Origin: SBBG01 sp033717875
GTDB lineage: Bacteria > Pseudomonadota > Gammaproteobacteria > Ga0077554 > Ga007554
DNA length: 64,000 nt
Reading direction: 5' to 3'
Assembly: GCA_033717875.1 (NCBI GenBank)
Contig: JADDKJ010000003.1
Coordinates: 1 to 64,000, forward strand
Shown piece after piece: positions 49,135 to 58,294 of the stretch. The position numbers and the translations under genes were made by a program. Each line of letters starts with the position of its first letter. Position 1 is the first letter of the stretch. Below the pieces are notes generated by a model. That model did not search any database, was not told the origin of the DNA, and worked only from the letters and a program-made list of their open reading frames with translations.

Positions 49135-50361
49135 ATGCAAGTACCATTTCCCTTGAACTATTCAAAAGACGTCATTCTTGTATCGACAGCGGATTGGGAC
49201 AATCCCTTTTGGACCAACAAGCAGCATGTCGCATGCGAGCTTGCTCGTCGCGGCTACCGGGTGTTGTATATAGATTCTCTTGGGTTGCGCAGACCCTCCG
49301 CGACAGCGCAGGATCTTGGACGAATCAAGCACCGCCTCAAGAAAGCTTTTCGTGCACCTCAGAGGGTGCGGGACCGCCTTTGGGTTTGGTCGCCTCTTGT
49401 TATCCCGTTTCAGAAATTCAGTCTTATACGATCGCTTAACCGGGTGCTATTGGGGGCAGGATTACGTTTCTGGATGTGGAGGCTTGGATTTGCGCCGGAT
49501 ATCTTCTGGACGTACAACCCGATGACTCTTCAGTTCTTCAATAATGATGGTTTCGGTTGCACGGTTTACCATTGCGTGGATGAAATCAAGACGCAACCTG
49601 GCATGCCTGTTGAGCAGATCGAGGCCGCCGAGAGCGAACTTGTGCGTCGCGCGGATGTGTGTTTTGTCACCGCGGAACATTTGCTGGAGAGTCGAAAGAT
49701 TTTGAATGGAAATACCCATTATTTTTCCAACGTGGCGGATTTTTCGCATTTCGCAAAAGCCCGGGACGAGGCAATCGAAGTGCCGCGAGATTTTGCGGTC
49801 TTGCCCAGGCCGGTTATCGGGTTCGTAGGCGCGATCAGCGGATACAAGGTGGATTTTCCCCTGCTCAAGACGATGGCGGAGAGGCACCCGGATTGGAGCA
49901 TCGTTCTTGTCGGGAAAGTGGGCGAGGGTGACCCCTGGACGGATGTTTCAAGCCTTCAGGCGCTTTCCAACGTGCGCTTTATGGGTCCACGAGACTACCA
50001 TGATTTGCCTGCGTGCTTGAAAGCTTTTGATGTGGCGATTCTTCCGTGCATGCTTAATGATTACACGAAATCGATGTTCCCGATGAAGTTCTTCGAGTAT
50101 CTCGCCGCGGGCCGGCCAGTGGTCGCAACTGCGCTTCATGCCCTGCGGGCACACGCGAATGTGGCCTATCTCGCACAGAATACCGACGATTTTATTTCAG
50201 GCGTCGAGGCTGCCTTGCGAAGCGAGTCCGCGCCACTGGAAATGCGGCTAGAGGTGGCGCGGGAGCAGACCTACGAGTGCCGGACCGAGCGAATGTTGCG
50301 GCTTCTTCCTCAACCCTATGGGATTATCTCGGCGATAGAAAGCGCAAGGGCAGAGACATGA
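49135..50361 (+). CDS. Glycosyltransferase, TuaH-like GT-B family
   Basis: The 408-residue GT-B protein starts VILVSTADWDNPFWTNKQHV, and GCTVYHCVDEIKTQPGMP lies near residue 140. The donor domain shows PVIGFVGAISGYKVDFPLLK and MFPMKFFEYLAAGRPVVAT. It resembles TuaH and related glycosyltransferases of polysaccharide loci. The Glu pair of the donor site is less clear than in the neighbouring GT4 genes. The stop overlaps the next gene by 4 bases. Confidence 0.82.
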   Translation: MQVPFPLNYSKDVILVSTADWDNPFWTNKQHVACELARRGYRVLYIDSLGLRRPSATAQDLGRIKHRLKKAFRAPQRVRDRLWVWSPLVIPFQKFSLIRSLNRVLLGAGLRFWMWRLGFAPDIFWTYNPMTLQFFNNDGFGCTVYHCVDEIKTQPGMPVEQIEAAESELVRRADVCFVTAEHLLESRKILNGNTHYFSNVADFSHFAKARDEAIEVPRDFAVLPRPVIGFVGAISGYKVDFPLLKTMAERHPDWSIVLVGKVGEGDPWTDVSSLQALSNVRFMGPRDYHDLPACLKAFDVAILPCMLNDYTKSMFPMKFFEYLAAGRPVVATALHALRAHANVAYLAQNTDDFISGVEAALRSESAPLEMRLEVAREQTYECRTERMLRLLPQPYGIISAIESARAET

Positions 50362-51569
50362 AGGTGGCGATCATCCATGACTGGCTCACAGTATATGCCG
50401 GGGCCGAGAAGGTGTTGGAGCAGATGTTTGAGATTTGGCCGGAGGCCGACCTGTTTTCTGTGGTGGATTTCCTTCCCGATGACAAACGCTTCTTCGTGAA
50501 GGGCAAGCAGGCCAAGACCACATTTTTACAGCGCATGCCTATGGCCGCCACCAAGTATCGTAATTACCTGCCGTTGATGCCGATCGCCATCGAGCAACTC
50601 GATCTCTCGGGTTATGATCTCGTGATCTCGTCGAGTCACGCGGTGGCCAAGGGCGTGATTACCGGGCCGGACCAGTTGCATGTGAGTTATGTGCATTCGC
50701 CGATTCGCTACTCCTGGGATTTGCAGCATCAATATCTCTCTGAGGCCAGGCTTACAAAGGGATTGAAAAGCGCGGTCGCGCGAATAATCCTGCACTACAT
50801 GCGAATGTGGGATATGCGCACGGCAAACGGAGTGGATGCTTTCGTCGCCAATTCGCGGTTCATTGCGCGGCGTATCCGCAAAACTTATCGGCGGCATGCC
50901 GAAGTGATTTATCCGCCGGTGGATGTCGGGCGTTTCTCGGTATGTCATGAAAAGGAAGATTTCTACATCACGGCGTCAAGGATGGTGCCTTACAAGAAAA
51001 TTCCTTTGATCGTGGAGGCGTTTTCCAGAATGCCCGGCAAGCGTCTCGTCGTGATCGGGGATGGACCTGAATTTGATCGTGCGAAATCCGTAGTGACGCC
51101 GAATGTATCACTGCTTGGTTACCAACCAGCCGAGGTGCTTGTCGATTACATGCAGCGTGCCCGTGCTTTCTTGTTTGCAGCCGAGGAGGACTTCGGCATC
51201 ACGCCAGTGGAAGCGCAAGCCTGTGGTACGCCGGTGATCGCCTTTGGCAAAGGTGGTGCGTTGGAAACGGTGGTTGGCGAGGGGCCGGAAGAAATGCGAA
51301 CCGGATTGTTTTTTTACGAGCAGACGCCAGAGGCGATTTGTGAGGTTGTGAAGCGATTCGAAGACATTCAACAGAAGCCCAAGCCGAAGGTATGCCGCCG
51401 AAATGCGGAGCGCTTCTCGCAAGAGATATTCCGGTCACGATTCGCGTCGTTCGTCGATGCCTGCCTGGAGCGCGGCCGTTCCGGGATGGTCATGGGGGAC
51501 GAGCGAAGCGAGGGTATCTCCTCGTCCCAGGAAGAATCCCGGCACCTTGAGAAAATATCCTCTAGATAG
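50358..51569 (+). CDS. Glycosyltransferase, GT4 family (WbaZ-like)
   Basis: The 403-residue protein starts at ATG 50358 (MKVAIIHDWLTVYAGAEKVL), overlapping the previous stop. SYVHSPIRYSWDLQHQYLSE and RYNYLP-like KYRNYLPLMPIAIEQLDLSG segments match the WbaZ-type mannosyltransferase group. The EX7E motif is EEDFGITPVEAQACGTPVIA. Sugar specificity (mannose) is a guess from the family. The last 30 residues are hydrophilic and not conserved in my recollection of the family. Confidence 0.88.
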   Translation: MKVAIIHDWLTVYAGAEKVLEQMFEIWPEADLFSVVDFLPDDKRFFVKGKQAKTTFLQRMPMAATKYRNYLPLMPIAIEQLDLSGYDLVISSSHAVAKGVITGPDQLHVSYVHSPIRYSWDLQHQYLSEARLTKGLKSAVARIILHYMRMWDMRTANGVDAFVANSRFIARRIRKTYRRHAEVIYPPVDVGRFSVCHEKEDFYITASRMVPYKKIPLIVEAFSRMPGKRLVVIGDGPEFDRAKSVVTPNVSLLGYQPAEVLVDYMQRARAFLFAAEEDFGITPVEAQACGTPVIAFGKGGALETVVGEGPEEMRTGLFFYEQTPEAICEVVKRFEDIQQKPKPKVCRRNAERFSQEIFRSRFASFVDACLERGRSGMVMGDERSEGISSSQEESRHLEKISSR

Positions 51570-51578
51570 GGCGCGAGT

Positions 51579-52748
51579 ATGAAGGATATCGTCATTCTCA
51601 CCAGAACCTTGCCTTTTCATAGTGTCGGCGGTATGCAAGCGGTTGCCTGGGATCTTGCCCGGCAATTCGCGGCTTCCGGTTTTCGTACCACCATTATCAC
51701 TACGCGCATCTCCGGGAAACCGGAAAAATTTCAGGAAGACGGTGTGGAAGTCGTTGCGTTAGCGCAAGCGCCTCCCGAACGCTATACCCGCGCATGGTGG
51801 CGATTTTCGCGTGATTATTTCATGGCCAACTTCGCGGGCAGAGCGGCGGGTGTCATCAGCATCAGTGCCGGCGCCTATGGCCTGCGTGATTGCAAGCTTC
51901 ATCTTCCCCCCGGCGGCTTTATTTTGCAGGCGCATGGGACCTCCCTGGGAGAATTCATCTCGAAGTGGAAGAGCAGACGCTTGCGTTCATGGGTGACATC
52001 GGTTCGAAACTTGTTGTGGATGTTTATCGATCGGCGGGCTTATGCCGACTTCGATTGTATTGTCGGGGTGGGTCCAAAAGTGAAGGAAGACTTTGAGCGC
52101 GCTTTTTACCGGCGATCGGTCAAGGAAAACAGGTTGGCTGTTATCGAAAATGGTATTGATACCGGGCTCTTTAAACCAAGCATCAACCATCGCCATGAGG
52201 TGCGTGAACGTCTCGGTATCCCGGAAAATGCCAAGGTCATCGTTTCAGCGTGCCGCTTGCATGTCCAAAAAGGGGTGGATTTGTCGCTGCGTGGTTTTGC
52301 CCGGCTCTCTCAAACCAATCCGGAAACCTATTTCATAATCATCGGTGATGGCCCGGAAATGCCTGCGCTTAAGAAGCTGGCCGCAGAACTCAAGATCACC
52401 AGCAAAGTACGATTCGCCGGTAGCCTTTCGCGCGAAGCCGTGGCGGCTTACCTGGCCGCAGGCAACGTGTTTCTCTTTACTACATTACGTGTGGAAGGGT
52501 TTCCGCTCAATGTGCTTGAGGCGCTCGCGGTTGGGCTGCCTTGCGTGGTTTCCGATCATCTGGATTCGGTTTTGGAGGTGTCCCCCTTTGTTACTCCTGT
52601 TAACCCCCGGTCACCCGAGGCGATCGCGGAGTGTCTGCGAGCGGCGTTGAATCACAGTAGTGTGGAATCCTTGCTTCCAGCTAAATATTCACTTCAGGAA
52701 TGTGCGAATGCCTATATACGTTTGATGGGGCTTGCGTCAGATGTGTAA
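51579..52748 (+). CDS. Glycosyltransferase, GT4 family
   Basis: The 389-residue GT-B protein begins VILTRTLPFHSVGGMQAVAW, the glycine loop of the acceptor domain. The donor domain has SACRLHVQKGVDLSLRGFAR, IIGDGPEMPALKKLAAELK and EX7E in VEGFPLNVLEALAVGLPCVV. It is the last gene of the plus-strand series that starts at epsD. The next 142 bases contain no recognised gene, and the asparagine synthase gene that follows is on the other strand. Confidence 0.9.
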   Translation: MKDIVILTRTLPFHSVGGMQAVAWDLARQFAASGFRTTIITTRISGKPEKFQEDGVEVVALAQAPPERYTRAWWRFSRDYFMANFAGRAAGVISISAGAYGLRDCKLHLPPGGFILQAHGTSLGEFISKWKSRRLRSWVTSVRNLLWMFIDRRAYADFDCIVGVGPKVKEDFERAFYRRSVKENRLAVIENGIDTGLFKPSINHRHEVRERLGIPENAKVIVSACRLHVQKGVDLSLRGFARLSQTNPETYFIIIGDGPEMPALKKLAAELKITSKVRFAGSLSREAVAAYLAAGNVFLFTTLRVEGFPLNVLEALAVGLPCVVSDHLDSVLEVSPFVTPVNPRSPEAIAECLRAALNHSSVESLLPAKYSLQECANAYIRLMGLASDV

Positions 52749-52890
52749 TGGGTTGCTTGGCGATGTCGCCTAGTTGTCAGATGAGCCGGGCGAGCCCAAT
52801 GAGATGATATTTCCGTGGGAGGCACCCCCTCTACAAGAGCAGTTCGGACAGTAGTGGGTAGAGGGCTGTTGGCGCAGCGCACGCATACAT

Positions 52891-54738
52891 TCACAATCTG
52901 CGGGCCTGCATCCATTGCTCCAGCATCATTACCACCCATATCATCACGCCGTAATAGGAGGCATGGCCGGTGCGGTGCTGTTCGATCAGATGATCGAGAT
53001 AGGCGGGTTTGAGGTAGCCGCGTTGTTTGAAGGAGGCCAGGCTGTCACAGGCCAGGTCGCGCAGGGGTGCGTGTTCGTTCATCCACAGGCCGAAGGGCAG
53101 GCCGAAGCCGTGTTTGGTCTTGGTGATGGTCTCTTGCGGCAGGAAGTCGCGCAGGGCTTCCTTGAAGAAATAACGCAGCTTGAAACCCTTCACCTTCAGT
53201 GCGGCGGGCACATCGGCCGAGAATTCCACCATCGCCTCGTCCAGCAGCGGATAGCGCACTTCCACGCCCGCAAGTTCGCACATGCGGTTGACCTTGCGCA
53301 GGTCGTTGTCGGCCAGCGTCTGCTTGAGGTCGAGGTGCATCATGCGGTTGATGGGCGATTTCGATGCGGTGCGTTGATAGGCGTCGCGCATCAGTGCGAC
53401 GGGGTCTTGTTGGTCGATTTGTTCAAGAAAGCCGGCGTCAAAAATATTCGCCAGCGGTGAGCGGTGCAGAAAATTATAAGCCTCCAGACGGTCGGGGAGG
53501 GGGACTTTGGCCTGGCGGATGTAGCTTTGCAGCTTTTGTACGGGCGGCAGATACTTTGCGCCGGGCAGAAAAGCCAAGGGTTCGAGCAGTCCGTTGCGCA
53601 ATGTGCCGGGTACGGTGAAATACAGCTCGAATATTTTTTGTTTGGCGTAGCGCGCATTGCCACCGAAGATTTCGTCCCCCCCATCGCCCGCCAGCATCAG
53701 CCGGATGCCGTCGTCGTGTGCCTTTTTGGCACAGAAATAGGTGGGTACGGCGGAAGCGTTGCCGAAGGGTTCGTCATAGGCGCGGGCGATGAGAGGGATG
53801 GCATCGGCCACGTCCTGGGGGGTGACGTAGTATTCATGGGCGCGGGTGGCGAAGTGCCGGGCGGTGATGCGGGCGTATTCGATTTCGTCGAAGTCTTCGG
53901 CCTTGAAGCCGATCGAGTAGGTGTCGACGGGTTTGTCCTTGCCCTGGATTTCAGCGAGCACGCCTGTGACGGTGGAGCTGTCGGTGCCGCCGCTCAGGAA
54001 TGCTCCAACCTCGTCGCGGGTAACGGCGCGTTGCACACAATCACGCAGTACCCGGTGAAAGCGCGAAGCCAGGGCGGCTTGCGATTCCTTGCCGTCATCC
54101 GTGTAGTTGAGTCGCCAGTAAAATCCCTTCTCAAGTTGCCCGTTGCGCAGCAGCACGTATTGGCCGGGCAACAGCTTTTGTATCCCTTCATAAATGCTGT
54201 CCGGGCTGGGCACCATGTGACAGTAAAGATAGTTGAAGATCGCCTGGCGGTTGATGTCCGGCGTCACGGCGGGATGAGCGATGACGCTGTCGGCCGTCGA
54301 GCCGAATACGAGCTGATCGCCGATATGCGCATAGTACAGGGAATGTATGCCCAGCCGGTCGATGGCCAGCAGCGTCTGGTTTTGGTCCCGGTCCAGGATA
54401 GCCAGCGCGAATGGCCCGTGGATGTCCGCGAGCGCGTTCAGTCCGTTGCGCCGATAAGCCATGGCGGCGGCCATGGCGGGATTTTTGTCGCGGGCGAGTG
54501 CCGCCAGTTCCTTCGAGCGCCATTCGGTCCGGCCCTCCAACGCAACGGCAATGTCTCCTTCGTCATGCAGACTGGCGCGCTGGAAAGGAGAGTATGCCGC
54601 AAGGCCGTCATTGCCCGCATGATGGCGGAGCTGATTCGCGCCCTGACTGCCGCCAAGGCCGCGGATCATGTCCGTCATCAGGGTGTCTGGCGCGTGCGAT
54701 GCAAGGGCGCTGTTTGTCCAGCCGCAGATTCCGCTCAT
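52891..54738 (-). CDS. asnB: Asparagine synthase-like amidotransferase with altered N-terminus
   Basis: The 615-residue protein has the two-domain layout of AsnB: an N-terminal Ntn glutaminase-like domain (to about residue 215) and a synthetase domain with the PP-loop GAFLSGGTDSSTVTGVLAEI and LMLAGDGGDEIFGGNARYA. The N-terminus reads MSGICGW. In glutamine-dependent enzymes the nucleophile is Cys at position 2 (MCGI), so Ser is present there and a Cys is at position 5. The protein may use ammonia or be non-catalytic in glutamine cleavage. Homologues in exosortase loci are thought to amidate or modify a sugar acid. It is transcribed opposite to the main eps run. Confidence 0.85.
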   Translation of the reverse strand: MSGICGWTNSALASHAPDTLMTDMIRGLGGSQGANQLRHHAGNDGLAAYSPFQRASLHDEGDIAVALEGRTEWRSKELAALARDKNPAMAAAMAYRRNGLNALADIHGPFALAILDRDQNQTLLAIDRLGIHSLYYAHIGDQLVFGSTADSVIAHPAVTPDINRQAIFNYLYCHMVPSPDSIYEGIQKLLPGQYVLLRNGQLEKGFYWRLNYTDDGKESQAALASRFHRVLRDCVQRAVTRDEVGAFLSGGTDSSTVTGVLAEIQGKDKPVDTYSIGFKAEDFDEIEYARITARHFATRAHEYYVTPQDVADAIPLIARAYDEPFGNASAVPTYFCAKKAHDDGIRLMLAGDGGDEIFGGNARYAKQKIFELYFTVPGTLRNGLLEPLAFLPGAKYLPPVQKLQSYIRQAKVPLPDRLEAYNFLHRSPLANIFDAGFLEQIDQQDPVALMRDAYQRTASKSPINRMMHLDLKQTLADNDLRKVNRMCELAGVEVRYPLLDEAMVEFSADVPAALKVKGFKLRYFFKEALRDFLPQETITKTKHGFGLPFGLWMNEHAPLRDLACDSLASFKQRGYLKPAYLDHLIEQHRTGHASYYGVMIWVVMMLEQWMQARRL

Positions 54739-54809
54739 GTTATTGTATTTTCATGGATTGACAGGTTTTCATTATACAAAACCGCTTGCCTGTCTGCCAA
54801 GGAACCGCA

Positions 54810-54855
54810 CCCTCACCCCGCCCTCTCCCGCCTGCGGGAGAGGGCGGGGTGAGGG
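54810..54855. repeat. Near-perfect 22-base-pair GC-rich inverted repeat
   Basis: Arms beginning CCCTCACCCCGCCCTCTCCC and their reverse complement meet at a 2-base centre. A shorter relative is at 61080-61105. It lies between the 5' end of asnB and the 3' end of the next minus-strand gene, so it could end the upstream or downstream transcript, or be a dispersed repeat. Confidence 0.75.
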
Positions 54856-54890
54856 TCCATATGTTCACCGGGTTGATGATCATAGATATC

Positions 54891-55874
54891 TCAATTCTTG
54901 CCAATGCCAGGGGCGAGTGATTTCAGGAGCAGCTTGCCCAGCATCTTGAAGCGGACGGTGCTGAAGGCGTGTCGCTGACTCGTTTTCCAGGCCGTCAGCG
55001 ATGCGGCCAGCGCCCCTTCATTCATGTGATGATAAGCCAGGTCAAACCAGCTATCGGCCGCGGATTGCCTGAATAGTGTCAGCCGCTCAGCGGAACCCGC
55101 GTGGTCTGCCAAGGTTTTGGCAAGCAGGTATTCCTTGATTTCCACGCCCGACAGCATGTGTTCCAGCCGCCGGTCTTTTTTCGAAGAGAAACCCTGGTTG
55201 CCGGCGCGCTGTTCGTATAATCCTTCCGTGATCAAAGCCGTGGGCGTTTCCATCGCTGCGCGGATCGCCCAGTCGCAGTCCCAGAGCAGGCAGCCGTCAC
55301 GGTAACCGCCTATCTTCTCGAAGGCTTGGCGGCGCACCACGGGACGCTGAAAGGCCATGGGCACGCGGTTGAGCAAGGCGGCAATCAGCGGTTCGCCGAA
55401 AAATAGCACTTCGGGTTCGATTTCGGTTCCGCGTGCTTCTTCCAGCGTTTTTTGCATCGCGCCGCGATACGCATTCTCGCTCCATGCCGCGTTCGTACCG
55501 AACCATGCCACGCCCATGAACACCACCTGGATGTCCGGGTAACGATCCAGCACATCCAGCGCCCGCTCCAGGTAGGTGGGCGTGTAGAGGTCGTCGTCAT
55601 CCAGGAACGTCAAAATCTCGCCTTGGCTTGCCATGGCGCCGGTGTTCTTGGCGGCGGGGCCGCCTTTGGATGGGTCATGGCGCAGCACGCGGATTTTCGC
55701 CGCCCGGTCGTCGGCGGTGAAGCCAGGGGAAACCGGAGGCTGGGAGGCATCGTCCACGACGATGGCCTCCCAGTCGTCAACGGTCTGGTTCGCGACGCTT
55801 TGCAGCGCTTCGGCGAGAAGGGTGGACCGGTTATGGGTCGGGATCACGACGGAGATGCGTGGCGCGGTGGACAT
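54891..55874 (-). CDS. Glycosyltransferase, GT2 family
   Basis: The 327-residue GT-A protein starts RISVVIPTHNRSTLLAEALQ. The acidic motifs are AIVVDDASQPP and the DxD-type ILTFLDDDDLYTPTYLERAL. GGYRDGCLLWDCDWAIRAAM is the ED-like catalytic region. It would transfer a sugar in polysaccharide synthesis. It reads on the minus strand, towards asnB, and both may be in one transcript. Confidence 0.9.
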   Translation of the reverse strand: MSTAPRISVVIPTHNRSTLLAEALQSVANQTVDDWEAIVVDDASQPPVSPGFTADDRAAKIRVLRHDPSKGGPAAKNTGAMASQGEILTFLDDDDLYTPTYLERALDVLDRYPDIQVVFMGVAWFGTNAAWSENAYRGAMQKTLEEARGTEIEPEVLFFGEPLIAALLNRVPMAFQRPVVRRQAFEKIGGYRDGCLLWDCDWAIRAAMETPTALITEGLYEQRAGNQGFSSKKDRRLEHMLSGVEIKEYLLAKTLADHAGSAERLTLFRQSAADSWFDLAYHHMNEGALAASLTAWKTSQRHAFSTVRFKMLGKLLLKSLAPGIGKN

Positions 55875-55927
55875 GCTTTTTTTCGATTCGCCATAAAAAA
55901 CACATCTTATCGTATAATTGCGGTTAA

Positions 55928-56077
55928 GGAACCTCTGATTAACTCAGGGTTCCGCGGCGCAGGGATGTGCCGGCATTTTTCAATCACTTCAAGTGATTGA
56001 AAAATGGAGAAAAGCAAAAATCGCATTTTTGCTTTTCGTGCTCTGAGAATTCCAGGATGGAATTATTCAGAGCTTCC
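55928..56077. mobile_element. MITE-like element, 150 bases
   Basis: Ends GGAACCTCTGATTAA and TTATTCAGAGCTTCC match as inverted repeats in 13 of 15 positions. Inside are two hairpins, CATTTTTCAATCAC / GTGATTGAAAAATG and GCAAAAATCGC / GCATTTTTGC. A partial copy of the left half lies at 29402-29489. It separates the GT2 gene from the sulfotransferase gene. Confidence 0.75.
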
Positions 56078-56100
56078 TTGGTGCACTTTGGTTGATTGAT

Positions 56101-57024
56101 GTGAGCGAATTCTGGTTGAAGGTTGAAAAAACGCTGGCTTATCACGGCCAAAAGGCGTTGAGGGCGGTGCGTGGGGTGCAATGGGGACTTGGCCATCCGA
56201 TGGCGCAGCGGCCCATTTTCATCCTCGGGTGCAGCCGGGCGGGCACCACGCTGGTATACAAGACTTTCTCCGAATCCCGGGAGCTAGGTTCCCTGCAACG
56301 CGAAACCCACGATTTCTGGGTGGATTTACACCCGCTGGCGGAAAAGCACTGGGATACGCATGCCCTGACCGCTCAGGATGCCAGTCCCCGCGACCGCGAT
56401 GCCGTTTCGCGCTATTTCTACACGCACACCGGCCATCACCGCTGGGTCGACAAAAACAATCAGAATGGTTTGTGCGTGCCTTATCTCCATGCGTTGTTTC
56501 CCGATGCCTGTTTCGTTTATGTCAAGCGCAGCCCCGGCGACAACATCAATTCGCTGATCGAGGGCTGGGGCAAGGCGGAAGAATTCGCTACCTGGTTCGA
56601 TGAGCTGTCCGAGACGGTCGCGGTCGATAATGGCCGCTACAGGCGCTGGTGCTTCTTTCTCGCCGAAGGCTGGCGGAATTATCTGAACGCCCCGGTGGAA
56701 GAGGTCTGCGCCTTTCAATATAACGTGATCAACCGGGCGATCATGGCGGGGCGCGATCTTGTGCCCGATGCGCAGTGGAGCGAGATTTTTTATGAGGACC
56801 TGGTGAGGGACCCGATTGGCGGTTTCCGTCAGGCCTTCGAGCATTGCGATCTTGTGTTCACCCCCGCCCTGGAGAAACATTGCGCGGACGTGCTTTCCAC
56901 GCCGTATAACGCCTTCTCCGAGATTCGCCTCGACAAGTGGCGCGACGGCCGCAACCGCGAGCGCATCGAGCGTGTCATGTCCGAAGTGCTGGAAGTGGCG
57001 CGCGACATGGGATACAAGCTCTGA
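56101..57024 (+). CDS. Sulfotransferase family protein
   Basis: The 307-residue protein has the PAPS-binding signatures: the 5'-phosphosulfate loop RPIFILGCSRAGTTLVYKTF near residue 40 and the 3'-phosphate segment CFVYVKRSPGDNINSLIEGW near residue 140. It would transfer sulfate from PAPS to a hydroxyl, here probably on the polysaccharide or its lipid-linked unit. The start is uncertain: GTG 56101 or TTG 56092, without a clear ribosome binding site, and the MITE ends only 23 bases upstream. It begins the second plus-strand series with a deacetylase and two glycosyltransferases. Confidence 0.85.
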   Translation: MSEFWLKVEKTLAYHGQKALRAVRGVQWGLGHPMAQRPIFILGCSRAGTTLVYKTFSESRELGSLQRETHDFWVDLHPLAEKHWDTHALTAQDASPRDRDAVSRYFYTHTGHHRWVDKNNQNGLCVPYLHALFPDACFVYVKRSPGDNINSLIEGWGKAEEFATWFDELSETVAVDNGRYRRWCFFLAEGWRNYLNAPVEEVCAFQYNVINRAIMAGRDLVPDAQWSEIFYEDLVRDPIGGFRQAFEHCDLVFTPALEKHCADVLSTPYNAFSEIRLDKWRDGRNRERIERVMSEVLEVARDMGYKL

Positions 57025-57033
57025 GGCGGATGT

Positions 57034-58290
57034 GTGGAGCTGACAATCACCATCATTCTTGGTTTATTTTTCGCGGCATGGCTGGCGCTGATCTGGCATC
57101 ACCGGCGTGTGCTCCATGCTCTGTGGCGCGAGCCGGTGTTGCGCCGTCCGGTGCTGATCATCGAAAGCGATGACTGGGGGCCGGGGCCGAAATCCGATGC
57201 GCAGCAACTGCATCGTATCGCACAGCTATTGGCGCGCCACCGCGACAGCCGTGGACATACCGCAGTGATGACGCTGGGAATGGTGCTGGCGGTGCCGGAC
57301 ACCCAGCGGATTCGCAGTGAGAATTATCAGTGTTATCACCGCGTGCTTCTTGTGCCGCAGAGGTTTCCAGCGCTGCGCGAAGTGATGCAGTGTGGCGTTT
57401 CCTCCGGCGTGTTCGCCCTGCAATTACACGGTATGGAACATTACTGGCCGCCGGCCTTGATGATGGCGGCGCGTGCCGATGCGTCCATCCAGGGATGGCT
57501 GGAGGGTGATGACTTGCCCAGAACCGAGGAACTGCCTTCTCATCTGCAAAGCCGTTGGATCGATGCCGCGACATTGCCTTCCCAATCCATCGGTGAAGCG
57601 GAGATCAAGGCCGCCGTGCGCGAGGAAGTGGACACCTTTACCAGCCTGTTCGGCCAGCCGCCGCGCGTCGTCGTGCCGCCAACATTTGTCTGGAATGAGA
57701 CGGTCGAGCGCGCCTGGGCTACCGCCGGGGTGGAAGTGATCGTCACGCCCGGTCAGCGTTATGAGGCACGGGATCAAGGCGGCATGCTGGTGGCGGGGGG
57801 TGGTTTGATCCGCAACGGCGATCTTGGTATGGGTGAAGTGCGATATGTGGTGCGCGATGACTACTTCGAGCCCGCCCTGGGCCATGCCGCCGAAAAGGGC
57901 TGGGCGGCATTGCGTATGAAATCCCGCGCAGGCCGGCCGACGCTGCTCGAAACCCACCGTTTCAACTTCAGCGGCGATCCTGATGTCGCCGAGGCGGCGA
58001 TCCATGAGTTGGATCGTCTGCTGGCGGGCGCGCTGGAGCGTTTTCCGGGCATGATGTTTCTGTCCACCGAGCAGCTTGTGCGACGGATGTGCGCCGCCGA
58101 TGCGGAGCTGGTCGAAACAGGCATGATGCGCAAGATGGGCGTGTGGCTATTGCGTCTGCGCGAGGTTCCGCGCCTGTACAAGCTGGCCTGGTTGACGGGT
58201 GTCATCGTCCCGGCATCATTGTTGTTTTTCGTGACGCGGCTTTTTCGCGCGGACACTTCAGTGAAAAGCGCAGTGCCGGCGGCGGGATAA
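57034..58290 (+). CDS. Polysaccharide deacetylase family protein, membrane anchored
   Basis: The 418-residue protein begins at GTG 57034 (GAGGCGG upstream). It has an N-terminal membrane helix (LTITIILGLFFAAWLALIWH) and a second near the C-terminus (LTGVIVPASLLFFVTRLF). RRPVLIIESDDWGPGPKSDA carries the Asp-Asp metal site of NodB-like enzymes, and FALQLHGMEHYWPPALM has the HxxxH-type His pair. It would remove N- or O-acetyl groups from the polymer. The motifs are divergent, so activity is likely but not certain. Confidence 0.75.
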   Translation: MELTITIILGLFFAAWLALIWHHRRVLHALWREPVLRRPVLIIESDDWGPGPKSDAQQLHRIAQLLARHRDSRGHTAVMTLGMVLAVPDTQRIRSENYQCYHRVLLVPQRFPALREVMQCGVSSGVFALQLHGMEHYWPPALMMAARADASIQGWLEGDDLPRTEELPSHLQSRWIDAATLPSQSIGEAEIKAAVREEVDTFTSLFGQPPRVVVPPTFVWNETVERAWATAGVEVIVTPGQRYEARDQGGMLVAGGGLIRNGDLGMGEVRYVVRDDYFEPALGHAAEKGWAALRMKSRAGRPTLLETHRFNFSGDPDVAEAAIHELDRLLAGALERFPGMMFLSTEQLVRRMCAADAELVETGMMRKMGVWLLRLREVPRLYKLAWLTGVIVPASLLFFVTRLFRADTSVKSAVPAAG

Positions 58291-58294
58291 GGAG

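Noticed and set aside
52749..52890. Small gene or RNA between the last GT4 gene and asnB
   Set aside because: No frame with a start signal, no strong hairpin and no recognised RNA; treated as empty intergenic sequence.
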